Made by a program: the position numbers and the translations under genes. Below are positions 32,519 through 43,218 of a stretch of 64,000 nt of DNA, piece after piece. Under the pieces are notes generated by a model, which had not been told where the DNA came from, searched no databases, and saw nothing but the letters and a program-made list of their open reading frames with translations. Positions within the stretch are counted from its first letter, which is position 1. Each line of letters begins with the position of its first letter. Source of the stretch: Platerodrilus igneus (Eukaryota; Arthropoda; Insecta; Coleoptera; Lycidae); the NCBI GenBank assembly GCA_036346225.1, contig JARFIW010001104.1, forward strand, positions 11,434,001-11,498,000, read 5' to 3'.

Positions 32519-33600
32519 ACTTGCTTCCACCAAATTCACGCACCGCCTTCCATAATCCACTTCTGTTTACAGAGTTATATGCATTTTCCAAAGCTACAAA
32601 TGCTACATACATTTCCTTTCTGGCACGCATGCACTTTTCAACAATTTGTTGCATTGCGAACATCTGATCCACATATCCTCTTCCTGGCATAAAACCACAT
32701 TGAACGTTCCATATCTTGCTCTGCGTTCTCTTACGAACTCCATAGATCACAATTTTTCCATACACTTTACTGGATACACTCAACAGACTTATCTCGCAAT
32801 AATTTTTGTATTCATACTTCCTGCCTTTATCTTTGTGCAGAGGGATAATGATCGCACTCTTACAATCTTCAAGCACCTTCACTTGTTCTATACACAACTC
32901 TATAAGTTTGCAAAAACATCCAATCAGCACCCCAAACCATACTTAAGCATTTCACTTGTTATTCCATCTACACCCGCCGCTTTACCAGTCTTCAGAGTTC
33001 TCACCGTCTTCTATACCTAATCTACGCTGCATTCAAACTTTATACTATTATTTACTTTTTCGATCAGTATATTACTGTTTGCTTCATCATCCATACAGTC
33101 ATCTGTATCATTCTTGTTACTTAAAATACTCTTTCCAACAGCTTTTCACACTTGCTTCGTCCCAGACAATTTCATTTCTACTGTTAACGTCATTCACACA
33201 CTTATTTCCACCCTTTCTTGTTTTCCTTACCCATTCCCAAAACAATTTTTTATTTCCTTCAAAAGCACTCTGCATTTTTTCGCCCTCCCTTACCCTCAGT
33301 TGCTCTTTACTTGCCTTTAGTACTTCTTTCGCATATTGCCTTTTTTCCTTATATACTTCCTGAAGTTACTTTCTTAACTCAACATCTTTTTCTGCAATCA
33401 TTCTCTTATATGCCACTTTCTTTTCTTCGACAACTGTTTTGACCTCATCGCTACACCATGCATTTTTATTACATATACGAGTCAGTGTCGTTCCACATAC
33501 TTCTACAGCACATTTCATTAAACTGTTCTTCAAACAATCTCATGCTTTTTCCACATCTTCTAACTTCAGAGCATTATCTCATTCCTGTTTGCTGTCATAC

Positions 33601-33601
<1 letters not shown>
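32519..33601 (-). pseudogene. RT N-terminal half and linker, disrupted
   Basis: The frame at 32523-32930 reads VLEDCKSAIIIPLHKDKGR, YCEISLLSVSSKVYGKI, CGFMPGRGYVDQMFAMQQ and MYVAFVALENAYNSVNRSGLW. These are the early RT blocks: W/C-x-x-A-x-I-x-P-x-x-K, then GF-x-x-GR-x-x-x-D, then the first catalytic region with Glu-Asn-Ala in place of D-x-x-K-A. The linker towards the endonuclease (32940-33600) is broken by stops. Confidence 0.85.
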
Positions 33602-33654
<53 letters not shown>

Positions 33655-33793
33655 GCTCTCTCGCTCTCTCGCTCTCTCTCGCTCTCTCTCTCACTCTCTC
33701 TCTCGCGTTCTCGCTCTCTCTCTCTCTCTCCCCTTCTCTCTTCCTCTCTCTCTCTCCTCCCGCCTCTCTCTCTTTCTCTATCTCTCTCTCTAA
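33602..33793. repeat. (CT)n-rich simple sequence
   Basis: About 190 bp of near-pure CT/CTCG dinucleotide repeat lies inside the non-LTR element next to its endonuclease domain. Translation gives only Ser-Leu or Arg-Glu runs, so the long frames across it are artefacts. Confidence 0.95.
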
Positions 33794-34650
33794 CACAGTA
33801 GCGTGCTCTTTGTTTGAGTTGACTCTTTCAACAAGCATTCTACATTCACTCTTGATTGTCTCATATTCTGCTTACTTCTCCACACCAAATTTCGACTAAG
33901 ATCAATTCTGGATAAAACTAAAAAATGATCGGTCCCACACTCAGATTCTCTCATTACGCCCGTGACTTTTACCGGTTCTCTTAAACTTTCATCAAACACA
34001 ACCAAATCTATTATGCTTCTTGCAATTGCCTTTTGCCATGTGTACTTGTGTATGCCCTTATGTTTATACCATGTGTTGGATACAAACAGTTTTATTTTCA
34101 TACATATACTCAGTAACATACCTTCATTTTCATTCGTTCTTGGATCGCCAAATGGACCTACCACATGCTCAGCATTTTCTGTGTGTACTCCGACACAATT
34201 ATTCATATCACTTAATAGAAGCACGCGGTCAATCCTTGCGCGTTTATCTAATACATTTTCCAACTCCTGCCAAAACTGCTCACACTCCCTATTGCCATTC
34301 ACTGGAGCATAACATACTACTGCAAACATCTTTCTAAAGTTCACTTTCATTCTAACCCACAAAATGCGGGGAAACCAATTTATATTGTTTTATGCATGCT
34401 TTTGCTTGATCATTTAAAATTAAACCAACAGCTTTTGCCCCGAACTCATTGCTCTTTACTCCAGACCACAAACCCAACATACCGTAATCTAATTCAACAA
34501 CATCTTTCCTCTTCCGCTTCGTTTCAAACTCAGTACATCCTTGCGCCTTTTATTTATTTCATTTATGATTTCATACTCTTTACCGTACACTCCCCTGACA
34601 TTTCAAGTACCAAATCTCCATTCCTGATTCATGCGGTCGTTATCTGAGGG
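33794..34650 (-). pseudogene. Non-LTR apurinic-type endonuclease domain, disrupted
   Basis: The domain opens with WRFGTWNVRGVYGKEYEI (with a stop within the run) and AVGLILNDQA. It continues with FAVVCYAPVNGNRECEQFW, LLLSDMNNCVG, GPFGDPRTNENEGMLLSICM, HKYTWQ, SIIDLVVFDE and GTDHFLVLSRI. These are the motifs of the EEP nuclease fold, ending in the catalytic S/T-D-H. The enzyme nicks target DNA to prime reverse transcription. Stop codons separate the first block from the long 190-residue frame, so this copy is inactive. Confidence 0.88.
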
Positions 34651-34986
34651 GCCAGATATTTTCCGTCACAGTCGCCTACCAAGACTTTGACGGTTCGAGG
34701 CTTTCGCAATGGTGTTTTTAGTAGTGTTAATTAGGTTGAACCAGGTTACCAGCCTAGATTGCAACCGTGCCGTTGTAGCTTTTCCTACAAACGGTAACGA
34801 CAACATACCGTTCAGTGTTGGCATGTTTAACCTCTCTGCCACAGACGTCGCCTCCAGCTATGTCTAACGTCTATCAATACAAGCTAAAACTTCTCCTTCC
34901 AAGGGGGTTTCTGGTAAGCCAACAGAAAGTTGCCCGTGCTACGACCACTAGGAGGTACATGCTGTGCACTGACGCACATCGAGCAC
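34651..34986 (-). other. 5' untranslated end of the non-LTR element
   Basis: No frame is recognisable. The stretch runs to the exact 5' boundary marked by the target duplication at 34987, so the copy is not 5'-truncated in the usual way of non-LTR insertions. Confidence 0.6.
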
Positions 34987-35001
34987 TAACATAAATGTCA
35001 A

Positions 35002-35575
35002 GCATATAAATGTTACACTGTTACTTGAAAATATTAAAGTGTAGAAATACGCGTGAATAGAACAGGGCGGTTGATAGTAATGATAGTAATGAGTTTCTAT
35101 ATGGGGATTTGATAGAGTGTGAATTGAAAAGTAAGGCTGAATGCAAAGAGCTCCAAGAAAAATTTAGTTGCATTACCGATGGGAAAGGACAGTGATCGTC
35201 ATGTAAAATGAAATACATCTGCAAGTTGCAGTGTATGTTCATGAACGCGCGAGCGAGGATATTATGTCAGAGAACCATTTGGAAACAAAGGGGTTGGACC
35301 TGGTAAATCATTCATCTATTCAACTGGAACTTTGTCGCATGCTGAGAGTCAGGGAGTTGCTGTGTTTCAATATATAAGAAATAATGAAAGAAACAATACT
35401 GATGGTTGTTGGAAATCCTGGAATTAAAATAAAGCGAGAGTGCTCATATGAACGTTATGTAACGTATTAAGTGCAATGGTATGAATTTTTGAATGCTTAA
35501 TGGTTGTTATTTTGGTACTAAGAAATTAATTAGATGAAAATAATTATTCGGCTGGACTAATTAGTGACGGTTAGT
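35002..35575 (+). repeat. Interspersed repeat family R, copy 1
   Basis: About 35140-35400 is alignable with 54970-55240. Shared landmarks in order are AGTGATCGTC/GGCGATCGAC, GAAATACRTC, ACGCGCG, GGATAT, ATGTC, GTTNG, TTCATC and TTTTGNNG with GGGAGTT. The family carries no recognisable gene. The non-LTR element at 30790-34986 inserted beside or within it. Confidence 0.5.
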
Positions 35576-35591
35576 ATATATATATATATAT

Positions 35592-35754
35592 AAACCAATT
35601 ACATGAGATGTATCTGTAAATACACATTGTATTTACCTATACAAATCGAACTGGTATTTGCATAGCCATTACAAAACAATGGCTATGCAAATACCAGTTC
35701 GATTTGTATAGGTAAATACAATGTATTTACAGATACATCTCATGTAATTGGTTT
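35592..35754. repeat. Long near-perfect palindrome (79-bp arms)
   Basis: The left arm 35592-35670 (starting AAACCAATTACATGAG) is the inverse of the right arm 35678-35754, with only a 2-base length difference and a 7-base spacer (ACAAAAC). It is flanked by (TA)n on both sides. Such a structure can extrude as a cruciform or be transcribed as a long hairpin. No gene is seen. Confidence 0.95.
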
Positions 35755-35786
35755 AATTGTAACTGCAGATTGCAGAGAAAGTTTTG

Positions 35787-35794
<8 letters not shown>

Positions 35795-35833
<39 letters not shown>
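35795..35833. repeat. (TA)n microsatellite
   Basis: A run of alternating TA lies between the two inverted-repeat structures. Further (TA)n tracts occur at about 35575-35591, 35913-35945, 36250-36287 and 36519-36562. Confidence 0.95.
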
Positions 35834-35836
<3 letters not shown>

Positions 35837-35863
35837 TTTTATAGTAACGACCTTGCTATAATC

Positions 35864-35909
35864 ATATGAATTGTTTTTATTGCGGGTTTTAGGTCTGCTG
35901 GTAAGTAGG

Positions 35910-35948
<39 letters not shown>

Positions 35949-36245
35949 ATAAAACTTCAAAAAGACATTTTAAATACTTCAATAGAATATACAAATTTTT
36001 AATTTTACACCTTAGCCAAATGCAAACTACTTTTACGACTACATTTTAATTTAGATGCAATCATTTTATTAATCTCAATTTTGTAAGTTTATACAGATTC
36101 TATGTGTAGTTTAGCCCATTCATTTTTATGTAATTATAGAAAGCCTGTGATCAAGGATTCAAAAATAAATCCGAAAATTTAGGCAGTTAAAGAAAGAGTT
36201 TATATACCTACTTACCAGCAGACCTAAAACCCGCAATAAAAACAA

Positions 36246-36252
<7 letters not shown>
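35864..36252. mobile_element. 389-bp element with perfect 51-bp terminal inverted repeats
   Basis: ATATGAATTGTTTTTATTGC at 35864 opens a 51-bp arm that is repeated exactly inverted at 36202-36252. The arms include GGTCTGCTGGTAAGTAGGT. The body is AT-rich and noncoding, and (TA)n adjoins both inner left and outer right ends. Perfect arms around a unique 287-bp centre suggest a recent MITE-like or foldback insertion into TA-rich DNA. No target duplication can be scored because the flanks are TA repeats. Confidence 0.8.
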
Positions 36253-36289
<37 letters not shown>

Positions 36290-36513
36290 AAAGTAAATAT
36301 CGGGTAGTAGTCAATTTGGGCGATTAGTAAACTCTTTTAATCAATTCAAGCTTTCGAAAAATTTATTTTCTTCATCAGGAAAAGATTATACAGTCTATTT
36401 AATGAATAAGTGGAACATAACAGATATTAGAACATGCTGCCGAAATTGATAAAAACATTCCAAACACAATAACTAGCTTATATAATAAATCTTTATAGTC
36501 GAAATCCACCTAA

Positions 36514-36518
<5 letters not shown>
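36290..36518. other. Unclassified repeat with a hammerhead-like motif
   Basis: No gene is present. On the minus strand 36352-36378 reads CTGATGAAG, an A/T stem-loop and then CGAAAG, the layout of a small hammerhead ribozyme core. TCTTTT (36333-36338) and AAAAGA (36380-36385) could form an outer helix. Penelope-like elements often carry such motifs, but no RT is present here. Confidence 0.3.
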
Positions 36519-36566
<48 letters not shown>

Positions 36567-36567
36567 T

Positions 36568-37978
36568 TGTACTCCATCCCTCTTTTATTACTTTATTTTT
36601 ATCGTCGCGCGTCTTTTCTTCTAAATTTCAATGCCTTTTATATGATGTGCAAACACCTATTGCACGCCACGTACTTTGCAACGTTTGGTTGGTTATTTAA
36701 TCCAAAATTGTTATTAAAATGCCTCGACTATTTGAAACTCTTTATTCTCAGGGTGTCCACCTACTTACCGTGGGTTCAGTGGTAAGTAGATGTGCAATGC
36801 CCAACCAAACTGCACTCTCTTTTGTTCCAAATTAATCCGTCCTCTTTAATTCGTACTCAATCCAAATCTATCGTCGACCTCTTCAAAATCACTCAATGCC
36901 CCGCTACATATACATCCATATCAAAATCAATCTTCGTACCTTTTTATAACCACTCAATGCCCTGCTACCTATAAATCTGTATCCAAATCGATCCCAAATA
37001 TTCTTCCTTCTTACAATTCCAATCCGATGCCTTCTGCCTTTATCAATATCGTTCCAAATCTATCTTATTATTCGTCGCTTCGCCGTCGCACTAATACAAA
37101 ACTTTACTTTTCCTTGTCGTCGCTATTACTTATTTATGTACCGATGCTGCTCTTTACCCTTCTTTAATAATCAAACTATTTCAAAATCAAACACGTTTAT
37201 TAATCTTCCAAATTTTTACACAAATTAGCGCAGTTCTTTAAAATACGTCTTTATACCAAAAATATTCAAAATAAACTCCTCCTTGTTTACTTTCCAAGGT
37301 GATAATTATAACATTACTTGCCTACTACATTACAAATTACATAAACTAAAATCGTCCAATAATATTTAAACACTAAGTTTGTGTCGCACATACCATAAAT
37401 TATGTCCTTTTACACTTTCATAGTTTACACATAATATTCTAGTATTGGTTCTAAATATTTTACAATCCTTCAATCACATTTGACATTGTTATAACTTATA
37501 ATTTTGAAATTACATATTCGTCCAAAAGTTGATTCTAATTAAATAAAAGCCAAAATAAATCACACATGACCCTGGATCGGCGTGGTTGATAGTGGACATC
37601 CATAGACGCATCCGGTTTTCGGATGGCAAATGTACTTTCAATGGCCTATTAAATTCTAACTCAGTATAAACCCTTGAGCACTGTATATTTTATCACGTCA
37701 TCAAGTCATTTTAATTTACCTTTTGGCACTTACATTTCAACTACCCTTTTGAATACTTTAGCATTTGTAAAGTACGGCAAACATACATTTTTAAATTATG
37801 TGATCAGATATATGTATCATTTTACTTGGCATACACTACCTTCTACTAAACAACCCTTAGAACCCTTGGTAGCTCCTCTGACACTACACTGGCCCCACTG
37901 ATTTTGAATAAAAGTGGAAATTTCGTCTGTTTTACTCTTTTCTTGGTGTGCATAATTTCTAGTTTTTATTTAAAATCA
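36568..37978 (-). repeat. 3' LTR of the minus-strand Gypsy
   Basis: In element orientation it starts TGATTTTAAATAAAAAC right after a G-rich tract and ends GGAGTACA. It includes a small hairpin CTACTTACC/GGTAAGTAG (36761-36789). The 155 bp at 37824-37978 have no counterpart in the other LTR, which is truncated there. Confidence 0.85.
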
Positions 37979-37990
37979 ACCCCCCCGCAT
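37979..37990 (-). promoter_or_regulatory. Polypurine tract
   Basis: On the minus strand ATGCGGGGGGGT directly precedes the LTR start TGATTTT. This is the position and composition of the plus-strand DNA primer of LTR retrotransposons. It fixes the true outer edge of this LTR. Confidence 0.75.
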
Positions 37991-38117
37991 TTCTACATCT
38001 TAATTATTCAACCCTTATTTTCCTTTCTCAACACGTCTGTCTAACTACGCTATATACTAACCTACACTATAAACTAAAACAAAACTAAACTTTCCGTCGC
38101 ATGAACTATATAACAAA

Positions 38118-41100
38118 CTAGCCTACTAAACCCTCTTCTTGCACTATTTTGTATGGATATAGATTTTCCAAGTGAAAACGCCCACGATATTCCCCCGTCA
38201 TATTATCTAATTCAAATGTATTTCCTTCAGCAAAAATACGCGTGATCTTGTACGGCCCTTCATAAGAAAACAACAACTTCGCGCAAATGTTTCTGTCGCG
38301 GTTTGAAACCCTTAACCTTTTACTACTACCATATCTCCTATTTCAAAGGTCGTCCTTTTCTTAATCCTGCTACACCTTCGCTCGATGTCCCTACGCTGTA
38401 TCCTTTCGATCCTACGCCTAACACTACCCAACAACTCTGTGATGTCTTGCACCTCGACTTCTTCCCTCCATGGCCTAGCTGGTATAATCTTCCTAATCAA
38501 TGTTATCGGACATGTTTTTGTAACTGAACTCGGTACGCAATTCATAAAATTTTCAATCTGTGGCAGATATCTAATCCATCTATCGTGGTGCTCTTGCGTC
38601 GCCAACCGTAGATATTTTATTACCTCTCGTATATAACGTTCGCATGGATTTGCTTTCGGATGTCGTATACTGCTAAATGATACCTTAATGTGCGCTCTAT
38701 TTAACCCGTTTCTAAATCTTCGGTTGTTGAAATATGTCGCGTTGTCTACTAAAATCCTTTCCATTCTCCCGACCTGGCTTCCAAATTCTCTAATCGACTG
38801 TAAGGCATGCACCTGTTCACTAGTAATTAGGTTGCTCAAATAATCAATAGCTACCAATTCTAACGGTCCGCTCACGCTCACATTCATCGGTACGTTCTGC
38901 AACACCACGTTCTTGTCTTTCCCTAAAATACAAATTTTACAACGATTAATCCTTTCTTTAACCACCGTGATATCGTTCCTTGCATAAAACGCCTCTCTAA
39001 ATTCCAAAAATGTTTTTCTAATGCCTATATGTCCAAATTTTAAATGAATTTCGTCTATAATTTCCACAGCCGCGTCTCTGGATAACACTAACAGCTCTGC
39101 ATCACCTATCCTTTTTACCACAAACTGCCCTACAATGGTAAATCCACGGTACTCCTCTACATTTTCCCTTGTTAATTTCTCGCGTATCGAGCTCACCTCA
39201 CTGTGCCTCTGCGTCTCCATAAGTTTGTCGTTTGTCCACCGACCAACATCCCTGAACTCCTGCAAAGCAACTAAACAATCCTTCACGTCATCTTTATTCG
39301 CCTCTACCTGCGGTCTGCTTAGAAAATCCGCCGTCACATTCTCCTTTCCTGGTTTATGTTTAATTTCAAAATCGTACTCTTGCAATACTAGTGCCCACCT
39401 GTACAACCTACTGTTTAGAAACTCCTTTTTCTTCATAAATGTTACCACCGTGTTGTCGGATTCTATCAAAAATTTCTTACCTAGCAGATAAAAACGTAAC
39501 TTTTTCACTGCATATACTATCGCCAACATCTCCTTCTCTGCCGTCGCATATCTGGTTTCGCAGTCTTTCAACACCCTAGAAATAAAACAATTGGTACCTC
39601 AGCTCCGTCCTGGATCTGCACCAACTCAGTCCCAATCGCATATTTCGACGCATCCGTCCTCAAAATAAATTCGTCCTTGAAATTTGGATATTTTAACGAC
39701 AACTCTTCATAAAATGCTTGTTTTAAATTTTGAAACGCCTTCTCCCGTTCAGCAGTCCATTTCCATCTTTCGTTTTTCTTTAACAAACTCACCAATGGCA
39801 CACACAACTCAGAATATCTCGGTATAAACCGTTTATAATAATTTAACACCCTAAAATCCTCGCAATCCTCTTACATTCTTTGGTTGAGCAATATTTTCAA
39901 CTCGTCCAACCTTTTATTACAAATTTTCATACCCTGTTCACTAATTTCAAATTCTAAATACGTGACCTTGCTCTTAAACAATTCGCATTTCTTCACGTTC
40001 AACTTCAAACCCCCTTCGTCCAGTCGTTGGATCACCTTTTCTAAATGCTCCATGTGTTCTTGCTCGTTCCTTGAAAAAATCAACAAATCATCCACATAGT
40101 GCGAACAGAAACATTCATACTCGTTAAACAGCTTCTGCATGGCCCTTACAAGTGCTGCTGAAGAACTACTTAAACCAAATGGAACTACAGAAAACATATA
40201 AATCTCGCCTTCAATACTAAACTCTGTAAACTTCTTACTGTCTTCATGCAACGGAATCAACCAAAATGAATTTTTAAATCTAACTTGCTAAAATCTTCAT
40301 TTCATACACCTTATATAACAAATTATCCAACCCTTGTGGTTGTTCGTACTGCGCTTTTGTAATCGAGTTCAACTTCCTCGCATCTAAACAAATTCTTATA
40401 TCTCTTTATTTGGTTTCGGTACAATAACTACCGGGTTCACATATGGTGTTTTCGCTGGTTCGATGATACCTTCTTTTAACATTTTGCTTATCTCGGCTTT
40501 AACCCTATTTCTAATTGCAAATGGATTGGATACACTTTGGTATTAAACCCACTATCTTCCGTGACCTCTAACTTATGCGTATATCGCTTCGCAAATCTCG
40601 GCTCTTCATTAAACAATCCTATAAATCTATTAAATAACTCTTCTAGCTTCGCCTTAATATCAATACTCACTTTCCTATCTGTTCATCATTAATTAATCTC
40701 GCAAACATATTACATAATCTCACTTCAACCGTCTATAATTATTCTCTCTAATCATTCCTAATCCTGAATTATCTATATCATTTCCATTCCTATATTCCGA
40801 ACTAACCGTAGGCACCACCCATAACTTATCTTTATCAAATATCCTAATCGACCTATCCTTTCCATCTATATTCAATCCAAAATCCTCTATAAAATCCATT
40901 CCTAATATAAAATCAAGCTGCAACCCCTTTGTAATCAAAAACTCTGCATCTCCTGCTTTTTTATTCCCTATAAATATCGGTACACGAATAACCCTAAAAT
41001 CGTCGTTAGCTTTTTATTCATTGCCGACCATAAATTAACCCCATCAATTGTTCCTATTCGTCTCTTTAAAAATTCTTCATGTTTTATCACCACATTTTCA

Positions 41101-41251
41101 TCTACCAGCGACAACTGCGAACCACTATCAACTAAAGCAACATATAAACAATCTCTTAAACTAATATTAATAAACAACAGGTTCTTTTTATTTAAGGTAT
41201 AACTATTTAACAATAAATCTCTTAAACTATAACACACGTCTATATTCAACC
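38118..41251 (-). pseudogene. Pol of the minus-strand Gypsy, frameshifted
   Basis: Protease: ALVDSGSQLSLV (about 41130) and FILGMDFI (about 40900). RT: entry at 40430-40670, SVVPFGLSSSSAALVRAM and the catalytic HYVDDLLIFS (about 40090), then the thumb LNYYKRFIPRYS. RNase H: FILRTDASKYAIG (about 39650) and DNTVVTF. Integrase: H-H-C-C finger HLKFGHIG...CKICILG (about 38930-39060), core residues in VAIDYLSN, ILVDNATYF and HPKANPCERYIREV. The end reads GRFHLENLYPY, stopping at a TAG near 38118. At least five frame changes separate the blocks, and the integrase core appears shortened between its first and second Asp. Confidence 0.9.
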
Positions 41252-42118
41252 CTAAACATTCGGTCTTCCAAAAATTGACGTTTTTTTTTGTCCCGACGGC
41301 GCCTCGTGTATCTGTACTACCTCAATCTTATCTGTGTCCTGTGTCCTCGCGCTGGTCGTCATGTGATGGACGTTTGCGTCCCTGTCCGTCCGGCTGTATC
41401 CGTTCTGTGTTCCGCCTCCCGTAATACGGCCGTCATCCTCGTTGTTGCCGTGCTGGTACCTGTTTTGTCCTTGGAAGTCGTTCACCCGGTGTTCCCTATT
41501 GTAATATGGTCGTCTGTTTCCGTCGTGTCCCCAATGATTTCGCTGTCCGTGGTTGAAAATGTCCTGTCGGTAGTTAGGTCGGTGTTCGTGGTACGCATGT
41601 CGTCGGTTGTCTTCCCTATAACCCCGGTTTTGCTCCCAATAATTTGTCCGCGTTTTTGACTCCAGTGCCGTCGCTAAATCGAAATTTCGCATCACTCCTA
41701 AAAATTCCCGCAGTGTCTTTACATTCTGTACCACGGCCATCTTTGTCACTTCCGGTTCCATGTGTCCCGCCAGTTGTAACACTATGTCGTCCTCGCCCAA
41801 TTTTGGTGTCAAGTGTTGTGCCTGGTTATATTTGTCAATCGCGTATTCTTCTCGCGATCCGTGTGTCCTACTGTAGTGTCCCGTGATTAAATTTGTCCGT
41901 ATGTCTGTCTGGTGTGTGTTACTCCAGAACTGTTCTATAAATAGTCGTCGAAATTCAGCGTATGTGTCGTACTGTTTGCGTATAATGTTGTGCCATTTTT
42001 CAGCGTTACCTGTCAACGTCGCCCCTACTATCTGTAATTTTGTCTTTTCATTTTCGGTCTCCACGATTTCGTCCAGTCTGTCTAAAATCCCATCGGTTGT
42101 TCCGTCCTCCGTCCTCAA
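41252..42118 (-). pseudogene. Gag capsid portion of the minus-strand Gypsy
   Basis: Some 288 residues carry the retrotransposon gag capsid pattern (EKTKLQIVGATLTGNAEKWH, EFRRLFIEQFW, then LQLAGHMEPEVTKM). A highly charged Arg/Asn/Gln/His-rich tail follows (NRGYREDNRRHAYHEHRPNY), with no CCHC zinc knuckle. The tail probably replaces the knuckle as the RNA-binding region. A frameshift near 42115 separates it from the N-terminal half at 42119-43019. Confidence 0.8.
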
Positions 42119-43019
42119 ATTTTGGTAACGCGTCCCGGTTCAATTTCATATGTTGTCCGTAGTCCAGTCCAACGCGCCTCCGTTCTAGGTCGTTTAACTT
42201 GTCCTGTATTTGTCGTACTTCGTTGCCAACCCTGTTTTCAAGTATCGTCGCGTTGTCTACTAGTTTTGCGTCCAGTTGGGTCCTAGCGTTCACATTTTCG
42301 TTCTGTATTGTCTCTAACGTTTGTCCTAAATTTCTATAATTTGTCGTATGTCTTTTGTCACATGTCTGAATCTCCGTGTTTAACGTCGTGAATCCGCTGA
42401 TCATCGTCTCCTCGACTGTCTCCACGCGTGTCTTTATCTCCGAGCGTAGGTCCGTCCTTGTCGCGTTCAAGTCTCCCTGAAACTGTACCCGTGTATTTTC
42501 TAGCTTGTCGTCAACTCTGTCTACCTTTTCCTGTACTTCTGTCCTTAGTTCGTCCTTAATATTTTGCATCGACGTGAGTAGATAGTCCTGTGTGTAGTTT
42601 AATTTCGCCGTCAGTTCGGCGTGCGCTGTCCTAAACTCATTCCTCAGTTCGGTGTGTGAATCTACAATTTTGTTTGTTAGATCTGTATGTGAAGTTTCGA
42701 TTTTGTTGGTTAAAACCGCATGTGACTCTTTTTGTTCCGTACGTGATTCTTTTTGTTCCGTACGTAAAGTATTAAGATCGTCTTTTAAACTCATCAGGAG
42801 TCGTATAAGATCTTGGTTTCCGGCGGATTCTGCTACCTTCACCTCCTGTACCGTCGCTTGGTCCGTTTCCATGTCTATCACCTCCGGAACTACCTGCCTC
42901 ACCTCCGTCTCCTGGATATCTCCCCCTGCGTCCATCTCTTCGTCTCGTGTCATAAATTCTGCTTCAACTCCGTATATTTTTCCTGATCTCGTAATCCTTT
43001 TCATGTCCGCGTCCGTCAT
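42119..43019 (-). pseudogene. Gag N-terminal coiled-coil portion of the minus-strand Gypsy
   Basis: From the Met at 43019 the frame runs about 300 residues before leaving phase. Residues about 70-270 form an extended heptad-rich coiled coil with internal repeats (TEQKES twice, then [ST]H[TA][DE]L[TR]N[KE] units). Gag with a long N-terminal coiled coil is unusual for insect Gypsy elements and may mediate particle assembly. The phase break near 42115 leads into the capsid frame. Confidence 0.8.
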
Positions 43020-43192
43020 CTCTGCTGCTTATTTTTGAACTCCTTTTTACCTGCAAAATATAAAAACTACGGGCCCCACCTAATCTCGGGATTCCGTATC
43101 CTACTACTATTTCTGTTCAGCTTTCAATCTATCTAGTATCTATCTAGCCTTTTTTTTCCAGCCTTTTTTCGAGCCAGCCCCTTTTTTTTTCA

Positions 43193-43212
43193 GCCCCACG
43201 TTGGGTTTGCCA
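43193..43212 (-). promoter_or_regulatory. Primer binding site, tRNA-Lys type
   Basis: Seven bases inside the 5' LTR end the minus strand reads TGGCAAACCCAACGTGGGGC. Its last 13 bases match the classical tRNA-Lys primer site (ending CCCAACGTGGGGC), with an altered segment after TGGC. Confidence 0.7.
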
Positions 43213-43218
43213 CCTTCT

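Larger units (their letters stand above)
30790..34986 (-). mobile_element. Full-length non-LTR retrotransposon with 15-bp target duplication
   Basis: The perfect 15-mer TAACATAAATGTCAA occurs at 30775-30789 and again at 34987-35001. Between them the minus strand carries, in order, an endonuclease domain, RT with a YIDD box and a C-terminal region, ending in a tetranucleotide tail (ATTG-type repeats, plus strand 30786-30810). A target duplication of this length at both ends shows an essentially complete insertion, after which a solo LTR (31926-32518) and a (CT)n expansion (33602-33793) broke it. The endonuclease and RT resemble the elements often annotated as craniofacial-development-protein-2-like in insect genomes, suggesting the RTE group; that placement is an inference. 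Confidence 0.9.

Noticed and set aside
33439..33838. Long Ser-Leu and Arg-Glu frames
   Set aside because: They are translations of the (CT)n microsatellite.
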